Shown piece after piece: positions 35,420 to 43,140 of a stretch of 64,000 nt of DNA. The translations under genes and the position numbers were made by a program. The notes under the pieces were generated by a model that had not been told where the DNA came from, did not search any database, and saw only the letters and a program-made list of their open reading frames with translations. Every line of letters starts with the position of its first letter. Position 1 is the stretch's first letter. The stretch covers positions 124,001 to 188,000 of the forward strand of contig JAIQFH010000006.1 of NCBI GenBank assembly GCA_020073385.1, written 5' to 3'. Source of the stretch: Terriglobia bacterium (lineage in GTDB: Bacteria; Acidobacteriota; Terriglobia; Terriglobales; Acidobacteriaceae).

Positions 35420-35650
35420 TTGGCTGTTGAAAGTATCCGTGATCGTCAACTGTTTGACAACTTCCGCAAGGCATATCCCGATGTCTCAGGCCGATTGTTC
35501 CGCGACCTTGACATCGCAACCGTCAAAGGCCTGAAGCCTCTCCCGTCCTTCGTCGCCACGCGCATAGGTTTGTACTTGCTCCGCAGGTTCCACGTGGAGA
35601 AGTACATCTCACCACCAGTCGAGGTGGATGACGGGCGGTGGATCAAATAG
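35420..35650 (+). CDS. Small protein at the right end of the element
   Basis: 76 residues from a TTG chosen because GGAGGTG stands 5 bases upstream. It reads AVESIRDRQLFDNFRKAYPDVSGRLFRDLDIATVKGLKPL, and no family is recognised. A hairpin GGCTCGCG/CGCGAGCC precedes it, and the terminator at 35665 follows 15 bases after its stop. Confidence 0.5.
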   Translation: MAVESIRDRQLFDNFRKAYPDVSGRLFRDLDIATVKGLKPLPSFVATRIGLYLLRRFHVEKYISPPVEVDDGRWIK

Positions 35651-35664
35651 CATGGCGATGAAAC

Positions 35665-35700
35665 ACGGCTCCGGGACTCCCACCGGAGCCGTTTTACTTT
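35665..35700 (+). terminator. Rho-independent terminator closing the element's rightward genes
   Basis: ACGGCTCCGG/CCGGAGCCGT stem with an 8-base loop, followed by TTTTACTTT. Confidence 0.8.
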
Positions 35701-35702
35701 CA

Positions 35703-35738
35703 GACCGCAATCGTCAATCTCAGACCGTTCTCAGACCG
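35703..35738. other. Candidate integrase arm-type sites, right
   Basis: TCAGACCG or CAGACCG occurs at 35703, 35723 and 35734, about 80-110 bases inside the right attachment core. The repeated word matches the left-end GACCG repeats. Confidence 0.4.
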
Positions 35739-35812
35739 TCTCCCACCGGAATACACGGTAAAACACCCCTAAAACCCAACGAAAACCACAATAAACGGGT
35801 GACCCTGACGCC

Positions 35813-35851
35813 TTTGAAGACCGGGACGATCACCGGACCGCATGCGCTTCC
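35813..35851 (-). pseudogene. Displaced 5' half of the original tRNA-Sec, including right attachment core (attR)
   Basis: Read on the minus strand from 35851: acceptor GGAAGCGCA, D stem GCGGTC/GATCGT closing CGGT, then CCGGTCTTCAAA, ending in the anticodon loop. Length (39 nucleotides) equals the matching part of the intact tRNA. With the 3' half at 24713, this half would give a fully paired anticodon stem (CCGGT/ACCGG), better than the present hybrid. No gene lies in 35852-35965. Confidence 0.82.
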
Positions 35852-35965
35852 GCAAGCCTCACAAACAAACGCCACGGACAAGCCGGAGCTTCACATCCCC
35901 ATCGAGGTCTATCCGTGAAGATCCGTGCCAATCCGTGGCACATTCTACTCTGAGTCGCCAGCCAA

Positions 35966-36652
35966 CTACTTCGGCTGCTTTGCTACTCTGAGATACGGCT
36001 TGATCGTTCTGAAGCCGGGGAATTTCTGCTGCGCCTCGTCGTTCGAAACCGCCGCCGTGAGGATCACATCCTCGCCGGGCTTCCAGTTCACCGGAGTCGC
36101 CACTTTGTGCTTCGCCGTGAGCTGCATCGAATCGATCACGCGCAGGATCTCGTCGAAGTTCCGCCCCGTGGTCATGGGATAGCTGATCTGCAGCTTGATC
36201 TTTTTGTCCGGACCAATCACAAACACGGTGCGCACCGTGGCATTATCGGCGGGAGTGCGGCCTTCGCACGATTCCCCGGAATCGCCAGGCAGCATCCCGT
36301 ACAGCTTGGCTACTTTCAATTGGGGGTCGCCAATCATCGGGTAGTTGACCTTCGCGCCCTGCGTTTCTTCGATGTCGCCCTCCCACTTCTGATGGCTCGA
36401 AACCGGGTCGACGCTCAGCCCGATGATCTTCACGTTGCGCTTGGCGAACTCCGGCTGCAACTTCGCCATGTAGCCGAGCTCCGTCGTGCAAACCGGCGTG
36501 AAGTCCTTCGGATGCGAAAATAGAACTGCCCATCCGTCGCCGATCCAGTTATGGAATTGAATGGTCCCTTGCGTGGTTTCGGCGGTGAAATCTGGCGCCG
36601 TGTCGTTGATTCTGGGAACGCTATAGGTCTCGTTTGCGGTCGCGGTAGTCAT
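35966..36652 (-). CDS. Peroxiredoxin, 1-Cys (Prx6-type)
   Basis: 228 residues. The peroxidatic cysteine sits in HPKDFTPVCTTELGYM (about residue 55), and the long C-terminal domain (NWKPGEDVILTAAVSNDEAQQKFPGFRTIKPYLRV) is that of Prx6-type enzymes, which reduce hydrogen and organic peroxides. GAAGGAGAAA precedes the ATG. The 5' region contains a promoter, a four-cysteine leader peptide and a terminator, implying attenuation by cysteine supply. Confidence 0.93.
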   Translation of the reverse strand: MTTATANETYSVPRINDTAPDFTAETTQGTIQFHNWIGDGWAVLFSHPKDFTPVCTTELGYMAKLQPEFAKRNVKIIGLSVDPVSSHQKWEGDIEETQGAKVNYPMIGDPQLKVAKLYGMLPGDSGESCEGRTPADNATVRTVFVIGPDKKIKLQISYPMTTGRNFDEILRVIDSMQLTAKHKVATPVNWKPGEDVILTAAVSNDEAQQKFPGFRTIKPYLRVAKQPK

Positions 36653-36730
36653 AGGTTTTCTCCTTCTCTGATTTAATCCCTGAAGATTCCAAAAGCCAAC
36701 CCGCCCAACACTCAGCTTTTACAAGCGGAT

Positions 36731-36764
36731 AAAAACAAAACCCACCCGCTTTCGCCGGGTGGGT
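36731..36764 (-). terminator. Intrinsic terminator in the peroxiredoxin leader (attenuator)
   Basis: On the minus strand: stem ACCCACCCG/CGGGTGGGT with a 7-base loop, then TTTTGTTTTT. It lies between the leader peptide stop (36786) and the peroxiredoxin start (36652), so it must be read through for expression. Confidence 0.85.
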
Positions 36765-36785
36765 GGGAAGAATTTCGACGGGTTC

Positions 36786-36821
36786 CTACCCACACGCCGG
36801 CATCGGGCAACAACAACACAT
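36786..36821 (-). CDS. Cysteine-rich leader peptide MCCCCPMPACG
   Basis: Eleven codons with four consecutive Cys codons at 2-5 and a fifth at 10, beginning 35 bases downstream of a good -10 box. The last codons (TGTGGGTAGG) can pair 9 of 11 with the 5' arm of the following terminator. A ribosome stalled on the Cys run would free this segment to form an antiterminator, the classic amino-acid attenuation logic. Confidence 0.7.
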   Translation of the reverse strand: MCCCCPMPACG

Positions 36822-36855
36822 AACCCCGGTGGCGAATGAGCAAATCATATGCGTT

Positions 36856-36885
36856 AGGATAGGCGGCGCCTGCTATCCCTGTCAA
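36856..36885 (-). promoter_or_regulatory. Sigma-70-type promoter of the peroxiredoxin transcript
   Basis: On the minus strand: TTGACA (36885-36880), 18-base spacer, TATCCT (36861-36856). Transcription should begin around 36849, about 28 bases before the leader peptide. Confidence 0.65.
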
Positions 36886-36994
36886 TCGCGGCCGCCGGCT
36901 CAAACCGCGACAGATTGCATCTTTTCTGCATCGTAAACACGACGCCCCTCATCGTTCTTGATGACAACCTCAATCTTGGCTTCACGGGACAATT

Positions 36995-37888
36995 ATGGGC
37001 AGGCAACAGCGACGTCTGTCGATGTCGCAGTGGGACGTATTCACTTCCAATCCGCTCGAGGGCAACTCTCTGGCTGTGTTCTCCGACGCGCGCGGACTCA
37101 CCGACGCCGAAATGCAGGCCATCGCCAAGGAGATGAATCTTTCCGAGACCACGTTTATCTTTCCGCGCGACCCAGCCACCGAAAGTGAACGCGGCGTCCG
37201 CGTCCGCATCTTCACGGTAGAAGAGGAGTTGCCATTCGCCGGACATCCCACTCTTGGCACGGCTTTCGCACTCCGAAACGGTAGCGTAGCGAGCGAAGTT
37301 GTACTTGAATTGAACGTAGGAAAGGTTCCAGTGCGCTTTGAACAATCCCAGGGACAGCCGATTTTCGGAGAGATGAAGCAGGTCGATCCTGTCTTCGGCG
37401 TGGTGCACGAGCGCGAAGCCATGGCGCGCGCCACCGGATTGAATCCGGACGACTTCGATCCTTCCTTGCCGATTCAGACGGTATCCACTGGGCTTTCGTT
37501 CACAGTGACGCCACTGAAATCCTTGGCTGTAATTCAGAAGATTTGCGTCGACGTTCAACGCGCCACAGAATATCTCCAGACTACAGGAGGGAAGTTTCTC
37601 TACTTCGTGACCCGCGAAACCGTCGATCCGGCGGCCGCTTTGCACGCCCGCATGTTTTTCTACAACGGCGAGGATCCCGCCACTGGCTCTGCCGCAGGCT
37701 GCACGGCGGCCTGGATGGTCGCCCACGGAGTCGCCGCTCCCGACCAGCGTGTGCTCATCGAACAGGGTGTCGAGATGCAACGCCCCAGTCGGATTTTTGT
37801 CCGCGCGTCGAAGCACGATAACCGGATAGTTAACGTTCGCGTCGGAGGCAACTCGATCGAAGTTTTGCGCGGCGAAGTTTTTCTCTAG
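36995..37888 (+). CDS. PhzF family isomerase
   Basis: 297 residues. WDVFTSNPLEGNSLAVF at the start, the catalytic-Glu block MNLSETTFIF, ELPFAGHPTLGTAFAL, and DPATGSAAGCTAAWMV near the C terminus define the PhzF fold. The family includes the phenazine enzyme PhzF and many isomerases of unknown substrate. No phenazine genes are near, so the substrate is open. The ATG at 36995 and an internal ATG at 37022 are both possible starts. Confidence 0.88.
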   Translation: MGRQQRRLSMSQWDVFTSNPLEGNSLAVFSDARGLTDAEMQAIAKEMNLSETTFIFPRDPATESERGVRVRIFTVEEELPFAGHPTLGTAFALRNGSVASEVVLELNVGKVPVRFEQSQGQPIFGEMKQVDPVFGVVHEREAMARATGLNPDDFDPSLPIQTVSTGLSFTVTPLKSLAVIQKICVDVQRATEYLQTTGGKFLYFVTRETVDPAAALHARMFFYNGEDPATGSAAGCTAAWMVAHGVAAPDQRVLIEQGVEMQRPSRIFVRASKHDNRIVNVRVGGNSIEVLRGEVFL

Positions 37889-38090
37889 CTCTCGTGGTGC
37901 AAGACGCGATAAACATTGACCCACACTCACCGCGAAAAAAATCAATGGCTAAAAGGCTCCATTAGCATCGACGGCACTTTACAGCGAGGCGATTTCCTTT
38001 TAGCATCCATCTCGCTCTGTACATTCTTCATATTGAGAAAAGCCTCCATTGGCATGTGCGGCCGTGCCGCCAATGGGTTGCGGAAGGCTG

Positions 38091-38516
38091 ATGAAACCGA
38101 AGCGCACCATTCTGTGTGTCGACGACAACGAACAGTCTCTGTCCCATCGCAAAATCGTGCTTGAGACGCGCGGCTACCGCGTGACCAGCTTTACCCGCGG
38201 AGAAGATGCCTTGGCGCGTTTCCTGCTGGGCGGAGTCGACCTTGTCATCGCCGACATGGCCATGCCCGGTCTCGACGGCCCTCAACTGATCTCCCGAATC
38301 AAGGACGCGTCGCCCCACACTCCCGCCATTCTGATTTCTAGCAAAGTCCGCATCTACGATCACGACTCCCGGGCAGATGTCTTCCTCACCAAGGGAATGT
38401 ATTCCCCGGCAGATCTCCTGGAACGCGTGCGCCTCTTGTTGATTCGCAAGCGTGGCCCCAAGCGTCTTCAACAGCGCCAGCAGCCTGCCATGGCGGGCCA
38501 CATCGGCGCAGCCTGA
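38091..38516 (+). CDS. Single-domain response regulator (receiver)
   Basis: 141 residues from the ATG at 38091 with GGAAGG 4 bases upstream. TILCVDDNEQSLSHRK, VDLVIADMAMPGLDGP (phospho-acceptor Asp) and DVFLTKGMYS (conserved Lys) are present. It has no output domain; the basic C-terminal tail is probably unstructured. No kinase adjoins it. A hairpin (ATTGGC...GCCAAT) lies just before the start. Confidence 0.82.
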   Translation: MKPKRTILCVDDNEQSLSHRKIVLETRGYRVTSFTRGEDALARFLLGGVDLVIADMAMPGLDGPQLISRIKDASPHTPAILISSKVRIYDHDSRADVFLTKGMYSPADLLERVRLLLIRKRGPKRLQQRQQPAMAGHIGAA

Positions 38517-38652
38517 TCAAGAAATCACCCTAAAGGTCTCTGCAGGTTTTCCTTCGTGCACCCTTGTGCCCTTTGTGGTTGAAGCTCTTGTCTTTCAACC
38601 GTGCCCACTGCCGAGCCCGCACGTGAGTGGTTCGTGTAAGATTCTTGCAGGC

Positions 38653-39357
38653 ATGGCCGGAGCATTCATCGAAGCAAAAGACCTGCGCAAGACCTACCAC
38701 GTAGGCAAGATCGAAGTGGAGGCCCTCCGCGGCATCTCTTTCTCCGTACAAAAAGGCGAATTCGTCAGCGTAGTCGGCCCCTCGGGGAGCGGGAAGTCCA
38801 CGCTTTTCTATCTCCTGGGCGGCCTGACGCGCGCCGATGGCGGCAGTGTCGTTCTCGATGGCGACAATCTGGCTACATTATCCGACGCCGAGCGCACCCG
38901 CATGCGCAAGCGCAAGATTGGATTCGTCTTCCAGAAGTTCAACTTGCTGCCCACACTCGATGCGCAGTCGAACATCTTGATGGCCAAGGAAATCTCAGGA
39001 AACGGCGATCGCGATCCTTCTCATTTCAATCGCATCACCGACCTGCTCGGATTGACCAAGCGGCTCAAACATCGTCCTTCCGAGCTTTCTGGAGGCGAGC
39101 AGCAGCGCGTCGCCCTAGCTCGAGCCCTGATCAACAAGCCTACGGTGGTCTTAGCCGACGAACCTACAGGGAACTTGGATTCCAAGAACTCCGACATCGT
39201 GCTCAAGATGTTGCGCCTTTCCAATAAGGAACTCGGCCAGACCGTGATGATGATTACTCACAACCCGCAGGCCGCCGAGTACGGTGACCGCATCATCCAC
39301 ATGCGCGACGGCCAGATCGTCAATCCCGAAGACGACCCGCAGTGGGTACGCCACTAG
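38653..39357 (+). CDS. ABC transporter ATPase, LolD/MacB type
   Basis: 234 residues from the ATG at 38653; a longer frame would begin with sequence unlike the family. Walker A VVGPSGSGKSTLFYLLGGL, Q-loop VFQKFNLLPTLDA, signature LSGGEQQRVALARAL, Walker B VVLADEPTGNLDSKNS and MMITHNPQAA are present. The family drives lipoprotein release or peptide/drug efflux with a MacB- or LolCE-type permease, which is not adjacent. A degenerate direct repeat (CTTCGTGCACCC...TTTGTGGTT) lies at 38553-38582. Confidence 0.87.
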   Translation: MAGAFIEAKDLRKTYHVGKIEVEALRGISFSVQKGEFVSVVGPSGSGKSTLFYLLGGLTRADGGSVVLDGDNLATLSDAERTRMRKRKIGFVFQKFNLLPTLDAQSNILMAKEISGNGDRDPSHFNRITDLLGLTKRLKHRPSELSGGEQQRVALARALINKPTVVLADEPTGNLDSKNSDIVLKMLRLSNKELGQTVMMITHNPQAAEYGDRIIHMRDGQIVNPEDDPQWVRH

Positions 39358-39536
39358 AATCATTCGAGGAGCCTCCTCAGGCCCCTCCGCAGGTTTCTTC
39401 TGCGTCCTCAGCGGATTGTCTCAGCGTCCTCTACGTCTAAAGTTTTTCTCACCGTCAGCCGACCAACCAAAGCGCTCCGATCCAGCCAATGTTATGCTAG
39501 TAAATTCCTATCCCGCGAAAAGGGTTGTCTTCTCTA

Positions 39537-41228
39537 ATGTCTGATCCCGAAACTCCCAATTCACAGAATCCACAAGCCCAACCCGTCACCGAGACCACCG
39601 AGTCCTTCGGCGACATCCTGTCTCAATTCCAGAAGAGCCACGTGCGCCGTGCCGAGGGCGGCAAGCAGCTCGAAGGCACGGTGATCGCCGTGACTGCCGA
39701 AGCCGTCTTCTTCGACATCGGATACAAGTCCGAAGGAATCCTCCCGCTCACCGCCCTTCAGGGCGAAACGCTCAAACCCGGCGACAAAGCGCTAGTCACG
39801 GTCAAGGGACGCGATCTCGACGGCTACTACGAACTTTCCCGCTTCAAAGTCGAGCGTCCCATGGACTGGTCCGCTCTGGAAAAAGCGTTTGCCGACAAAG
39901 CCGCAATCCTCGGAACAGTGACAGCGGTCGTGAAAGGCGGCTTCAGCGTCGATGTCGGCGTACGCGCCTTCATGCCCGCCTCGCGTAGCGGTGTGCGCGA
40001 AGCCGGCGAGATGGAAAATCTAGTCGGCCAAGAAGTACGCTGCCGCATCATCAAGCTTGACGTTGCGGACGAAGACGTCGTCGTCGATCGCCGCGTCGTC
40101 GCGGAAGAGGAAGAACGCGCCGCTCGCGAAAAAATCTACGGCCAGATCAAAGAAGGAGACACCGTAACCGGAACAGTCCGCAGCCTCATGGAATACGGCG
40201 CTTTCGTCGACCTCGGCGGAATCGATGCGCTGCTGCACGTGGGCGAAATCTCCTGGGGACGGGTCAACAAACCAGCCGATGTACTCTCCGTCGGCCAACA
40301 AATCGAAGTCAAAGTCCTGAAGCTGGCCAATGAAGGTGACAAGCGCCGCATCTCGGTCAGTATGAAGCAGCTCCAGCCGCACCCCTGGGACGCCGGGGCC
40401 CAGAACTACAAACTCGGAGACCGCGTGCGCGGCACCGTCTCAAAGTTGATGGACTTCGGCGCATTCGTCGAACTCGAGCCCGGCATCGAAGGCCTGATTC
40501 ACATCTCGGAAATGTCCTGGTCCAAAGGCAAAGTTAGAAAGCCCAGCGACGTGGTGAAACCCGGAGAGACCGTTGAAGCGGTGATCCTCGGCATCAACGC
40601 CGGCGAACATCGCATCTCCCTTGGACTGAAGCAGGCTCTGGGAGATCCGTGGGCCGATGTGCCGCAACGTTTCCCGCTCGGCTCGGAAGCGGAAGGTCCG
40701 GTCACCAGCCTTACGAAATTCGGCGCCTTCGTGCAGCTTTCAGAAGGCGTTGAAGGCATGATCCACGTGAGCGAGATCAGTGCAGAGAAGCGCATCGGAA
40801 TGCCCGCTGAAGTCCTGCGCGTCGGCCAGTTCGTGAAAGTTCTCGTCATCGGCGTCGATCCCGAGAAACGCCAGATGAAACTCAGCATGAAGCAACTGGT
40901 CCCGACCGGCCTCGATGAGTACCTTGCGGAGCATAAAGAAGGAGACGTGGTCACCGGTAGACTGGTGGACCAGTCCGGCACACGCGTCGAACTAGGCGAA
41001 GGGATTCACGCTGCCTGTAGAGCCGGCACCGCAGCGCCGGCGAAGAGTGATGCCCCCGTTCCCGCGACTGCCGATCTCTCCTCGTTGAGTTCCATGCTGC
41101 AAGCTCGCTGGAAGACCGGCGCCGGAGCGCCCGTCAAAGCCGAACCTGCGCGCGCCGGACAAGTCCGCAGCTTCCGGATTGTGAAACTCGATCGCGCCAC
41201 GAAGAAGATGGAAGTCGAATTGGCCTGA
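39537..41228 (+). CDS. rpsA: 30S ribosomal protein S1 (six S1 domains)
   Basis: 563 residues from the ATG at 39537. Six OB-fold S1 motifs follow one another; the clearest are GTVRSLMEYGAFVDLGGIDALLHVGEISW, GTVSKLMDFGAFVELEPGIEGLIHISEMSW and GPVTSLTKFGAFVQLSEGVEGMIHVSEI. The first two are degenerate, as in the ribosome-binding part of S1, and the sixth is also weak. It binds mRNA during initiation. A C-terminal tail of about 60 alanine-rich residues is added. Confidence 0.92.
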   Translation: MSDPETPNSQNPQAQPVTETTESFGDILSQFQKSHVRRAEGGKQLEGTVIAVTAEAVFFDIGYKSEGILPLTALQGETLKPGDKALVTVKGRDLDGYYELSRFKVERPMDWSALEKAFADKAAILGTVTAVVKGGFSVDVGVRAFMPASRSGVREAGEMENLVGQEVRCRIIKLDVADEDVVVDRRVVAEEEERAAREKIYGQIKEGDTVTGTVRSLMEYGAFVDLGGIDALLHVGEISWGRVNKPADVLSVGQQIEVKVLKLANEGDKRRISVSMKQLQPHPWDAGAQNYKLGDRVRGTVSKLMDFGAFVELEPGIEGLIHISEMSWSKGKVRKPSDVVKPGETVEAVILGINAGEHRISLGLKQALGDPWADVPQRFPLGSEAEGPVTSLTKFGAFVQLSEGVEGMIHVSEISAEKRIGMPAEVLRVGQFVKVLVIGVDPEKRQMKLSMKQLVPTGLDEYLAEHKEGDVVTGRLVDQSGTRVELGEGIHAACRAGTAAPAKSDAPVPATADLSSLSSMLQARWKTGAGAPVKAEPARAGQVRSFRIVKLDRATKKMEVELA

Positions 41229-41454
41229 GCCTGACACGTTCGTCTGCATTCCTGGGACGCCTCCGCGTTCCTCCCCGTCGACTGAGTAGGAAGTACATTA
41301 CGAAAGAAGAGTCCGCAACAAAATCCGCTTTGTGACCGCAAGCGAATGGCATAGTATTTAGTTAACTATTTCATTGCAATTTGCCCTCAGTTCGCGCCCT
41401 GAGGGTGCGCCCAGCCAGCGTCCACCATTCGTCTGATAACGCAAGGGGGCCCCG

Positions 41455-41757
41455 ATGCGACGCGTACCTCATTCCTGGCGAGAAGCCTACGAATTAGCTT
41501 TGATAGAGTCTGATCCCAACAAATTAATCGGGCGGATTGAATACGCCCTGAATGCGCTCGAGAGACGGTATTCTCAATGGGGAACCCATCCCGGAACACC
41601 GGCTGAACTGGCGGCAATCCAAAAAAGTATCTCCGCTCTTGAACGTCTGATGAAGCAGAAACAGCTTGGGAGGCTTGGGGCTGTCCTTTCAATTGCGAAA
41701 GGCCCACGTCGTCAACTGGAATCGCAACTTCACTCGTCCTCTGGCCTCTGGTTTTGA
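41455..41757 (+). CDS. Small conserved helical protein
   Basis: 100 residues: SWREAYELALIESDPNKLIGRIEYALNALERRYSQW, then AELAAIQKSISALERLMKQK. Starts of the form W-R-E-xY-E-A-L...D..KL..RI..A are familiar from short acidobacterial proteins. AGGGGG lies just upstream. The function is unknown. Nothing is seen in 41229-41454. Confidence 0.55.
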   Translation: MRRVPHSWREAYELALIESDPNKLIGRIEYALNALERRYSQWGTHPGTPAELAAIQKSISALERLMKQKQLGRLGAVLSIAKGPRRQLESQLHSSSGLWF

Positions 41758-41958
41758 GGGGCGAAGCCCCGCCCAAGGGGGCGTCTCAACTCTCGGCACA
41801 GCGCTTCCCATGCCCAGACACTGGTCGCCGAATGCTCGCACGGCTGTGACAGGAATCACTTAGCCCTCAAGCTCCCAAGGACTATAAAAGTCAGTTGCAC
41901 CGGAGGCCCGATTCCTCCCCTCGGTACTTCTGCGCAGGTGGGAGCGGGGCAATATGAA

Positions 41959-42882
41959 ATGACACTGTCGGTCCATTTCGTTCGCACTGTTTCCTTCATG
42001 GTGTTCCTCGTCACCCTACTCAGCCTGCAAGCGGGACTCGGAACTGCTGCTCGCGCTCAAACCGCTGCATCGGCTCATCCTCAATTCGCAAAACTGCTGG
42101 CCGACCCTCTGCCCGGCCATCCCAAGCCTCAAGCCGAACCGTCCTTCTACAAGCCTGACACGCTCTATCAATACATCGACGGCGGAGCCGACGTGTACCT
42201 GCTCTACGACTTCCAGGTCCTGCTGCATCAGGATTTCAAGGCCGGGACTGCGGACGTCACTGCTGATGTTTACGACATGGGCAAGCCTGAGGACGCCTTC
42301 GGCATCTACTCCGCCGAACGGTCTCCCAAGTACAACTACATCCCAGTCGGCGCAGAAGGCTACCGCAGCAAAGGAGTGCTGAATTTCTTTCAGGATCACT
42401 ACTACGTGAAGCTGTCCGGATCCGGCGCAAGCATCGATACACAGCTCGATCAGCTTTCCCGCACGCTGTCGAGTCGAATCGGCGGAAGCCGAACCTCTCC
42501 GCCATTGCTCCTGAAACTCCCACTGTTACACCGCGTGAAGCATTCCGAGCAGTACGTCCGGAAGGATCCTCTGGGACACGCGTTCCTGGCTCCCGCGTAT
42601 GTGGTGACCTATGCATCCACTCCCAAAGAAAGCAAACTGCTCGTCTCTGTCGCCAACGACGCTGCTGCAGCTAAGGGGCGCTTGGACCAACTCGCGAAAC
42701 ACTTCAAGCAGACCGGAGAGTGCTCTCCCGCAGCCGAATTAGGCGAGGGCGGAATTCGCGCCAAGAACAGTTTCGAAGGCAACATCATCGCCCGCACCCA
42801 GGGCCGTTACGTGATCGTTCTGCTGAATCCGCCCCCGGATGGCGCCACGCTCTTGAAGTCCACCGCCTTGGCGCTCCGCTAG
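41959..42882 (+). CDS. Secreted DUF6599 protein
   Basis: 307 residues from an ATG at 41959 (a GTG at 41938 is also possible), with a signal peptide ending near ARAQ. FYKPDTLYQYIDGGADVYLLYDFQVLLHQDF and DVYDMGKPEDAFGIYSAERSPKYNYIP are the DUF6599 core. The family is periplasmic and of unknown function. Confidence 0.8.
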   Translation: MTLSVHFVRTVSFMVFLVTLLSLQAGLGTAARAQTAASAHPQFAKLLADPLPGHPKPQAEPSFYKPDTLYQYIDGGADVYLLYDFQVLLHQDFKAGTADVTADVYDMGKPEDAFGIYSAERSPKYNYIPVGAEGYRSKGVLNFFQDHYYVKLSGSGASIDTQLDQLSRTLSSRIGGSRTSPPLLLKLPLLHRVKHSEQYVRKDPLGHAFLAPAYVVTYASTPKESKLLVSVANDAAAAKGRLDQLAKHFKQTGECSPAAELGEGGIRAKNSFEGNIIARTQGRYVIVLLNPPPDGATLLKSTALALR

Positions 42883-42982
42883 AAAGATTCTCCAATGGAT
42901 GTGTGCACTCGTGTTCGTTTCGAGAGTGCGCCGGCCCATTTCCGCGCGAAAGAGGGCTCACTGGAAAAGTTTTGGTGGAAGA

Positions 42983-43032
42983 GCGGCGCTTTAGCGCCGC
43001 GTCAGATCCAGTAGTGATGGGGCTTCAGCCCC
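42983..43032. repeat. Dispersed palindromic repeat
   Basis: GCGGCGCT-TT-AGCGCCGC (42983-43000) followed by GGGGCTTCAGCCCC (43019-43032), the same style as the repeats at 13655-13850. Confidence 0.55.
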
Positions 43033-43140
43033 TGGGGTGAACGCGCCGAGACCATCTATCAGACCAGTCCCAGTGTGCGTCCACGCACAGACTTCCCCTG
43101 CCTTCCTGTGAATTCATAGATCCATTCATAGGAGTGAGCC

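Larger units (their letters stand above)
24772..35823. mobile_element. Integrative phage-satellite-like element in tRNA-Sec, 11.0 kb
   Basis: It is bounded by the 11-base direct repeat TTTGAAGACCG at 24772 and 35813. It carries, from the left: tyrosine integrase (minus), a small minus-strand gene, a gene-poor stretch with iterons, then a rightward run of a DUF5659-like protein, primase-helicase, small terminase-like protein, unknown, large terminase and seven small genes ending in a terminator. No capsid, portal, tail, lysis or repressor gene is recognisable. The compact overlapping genes argue against mere decay. Confidence 0.85.
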
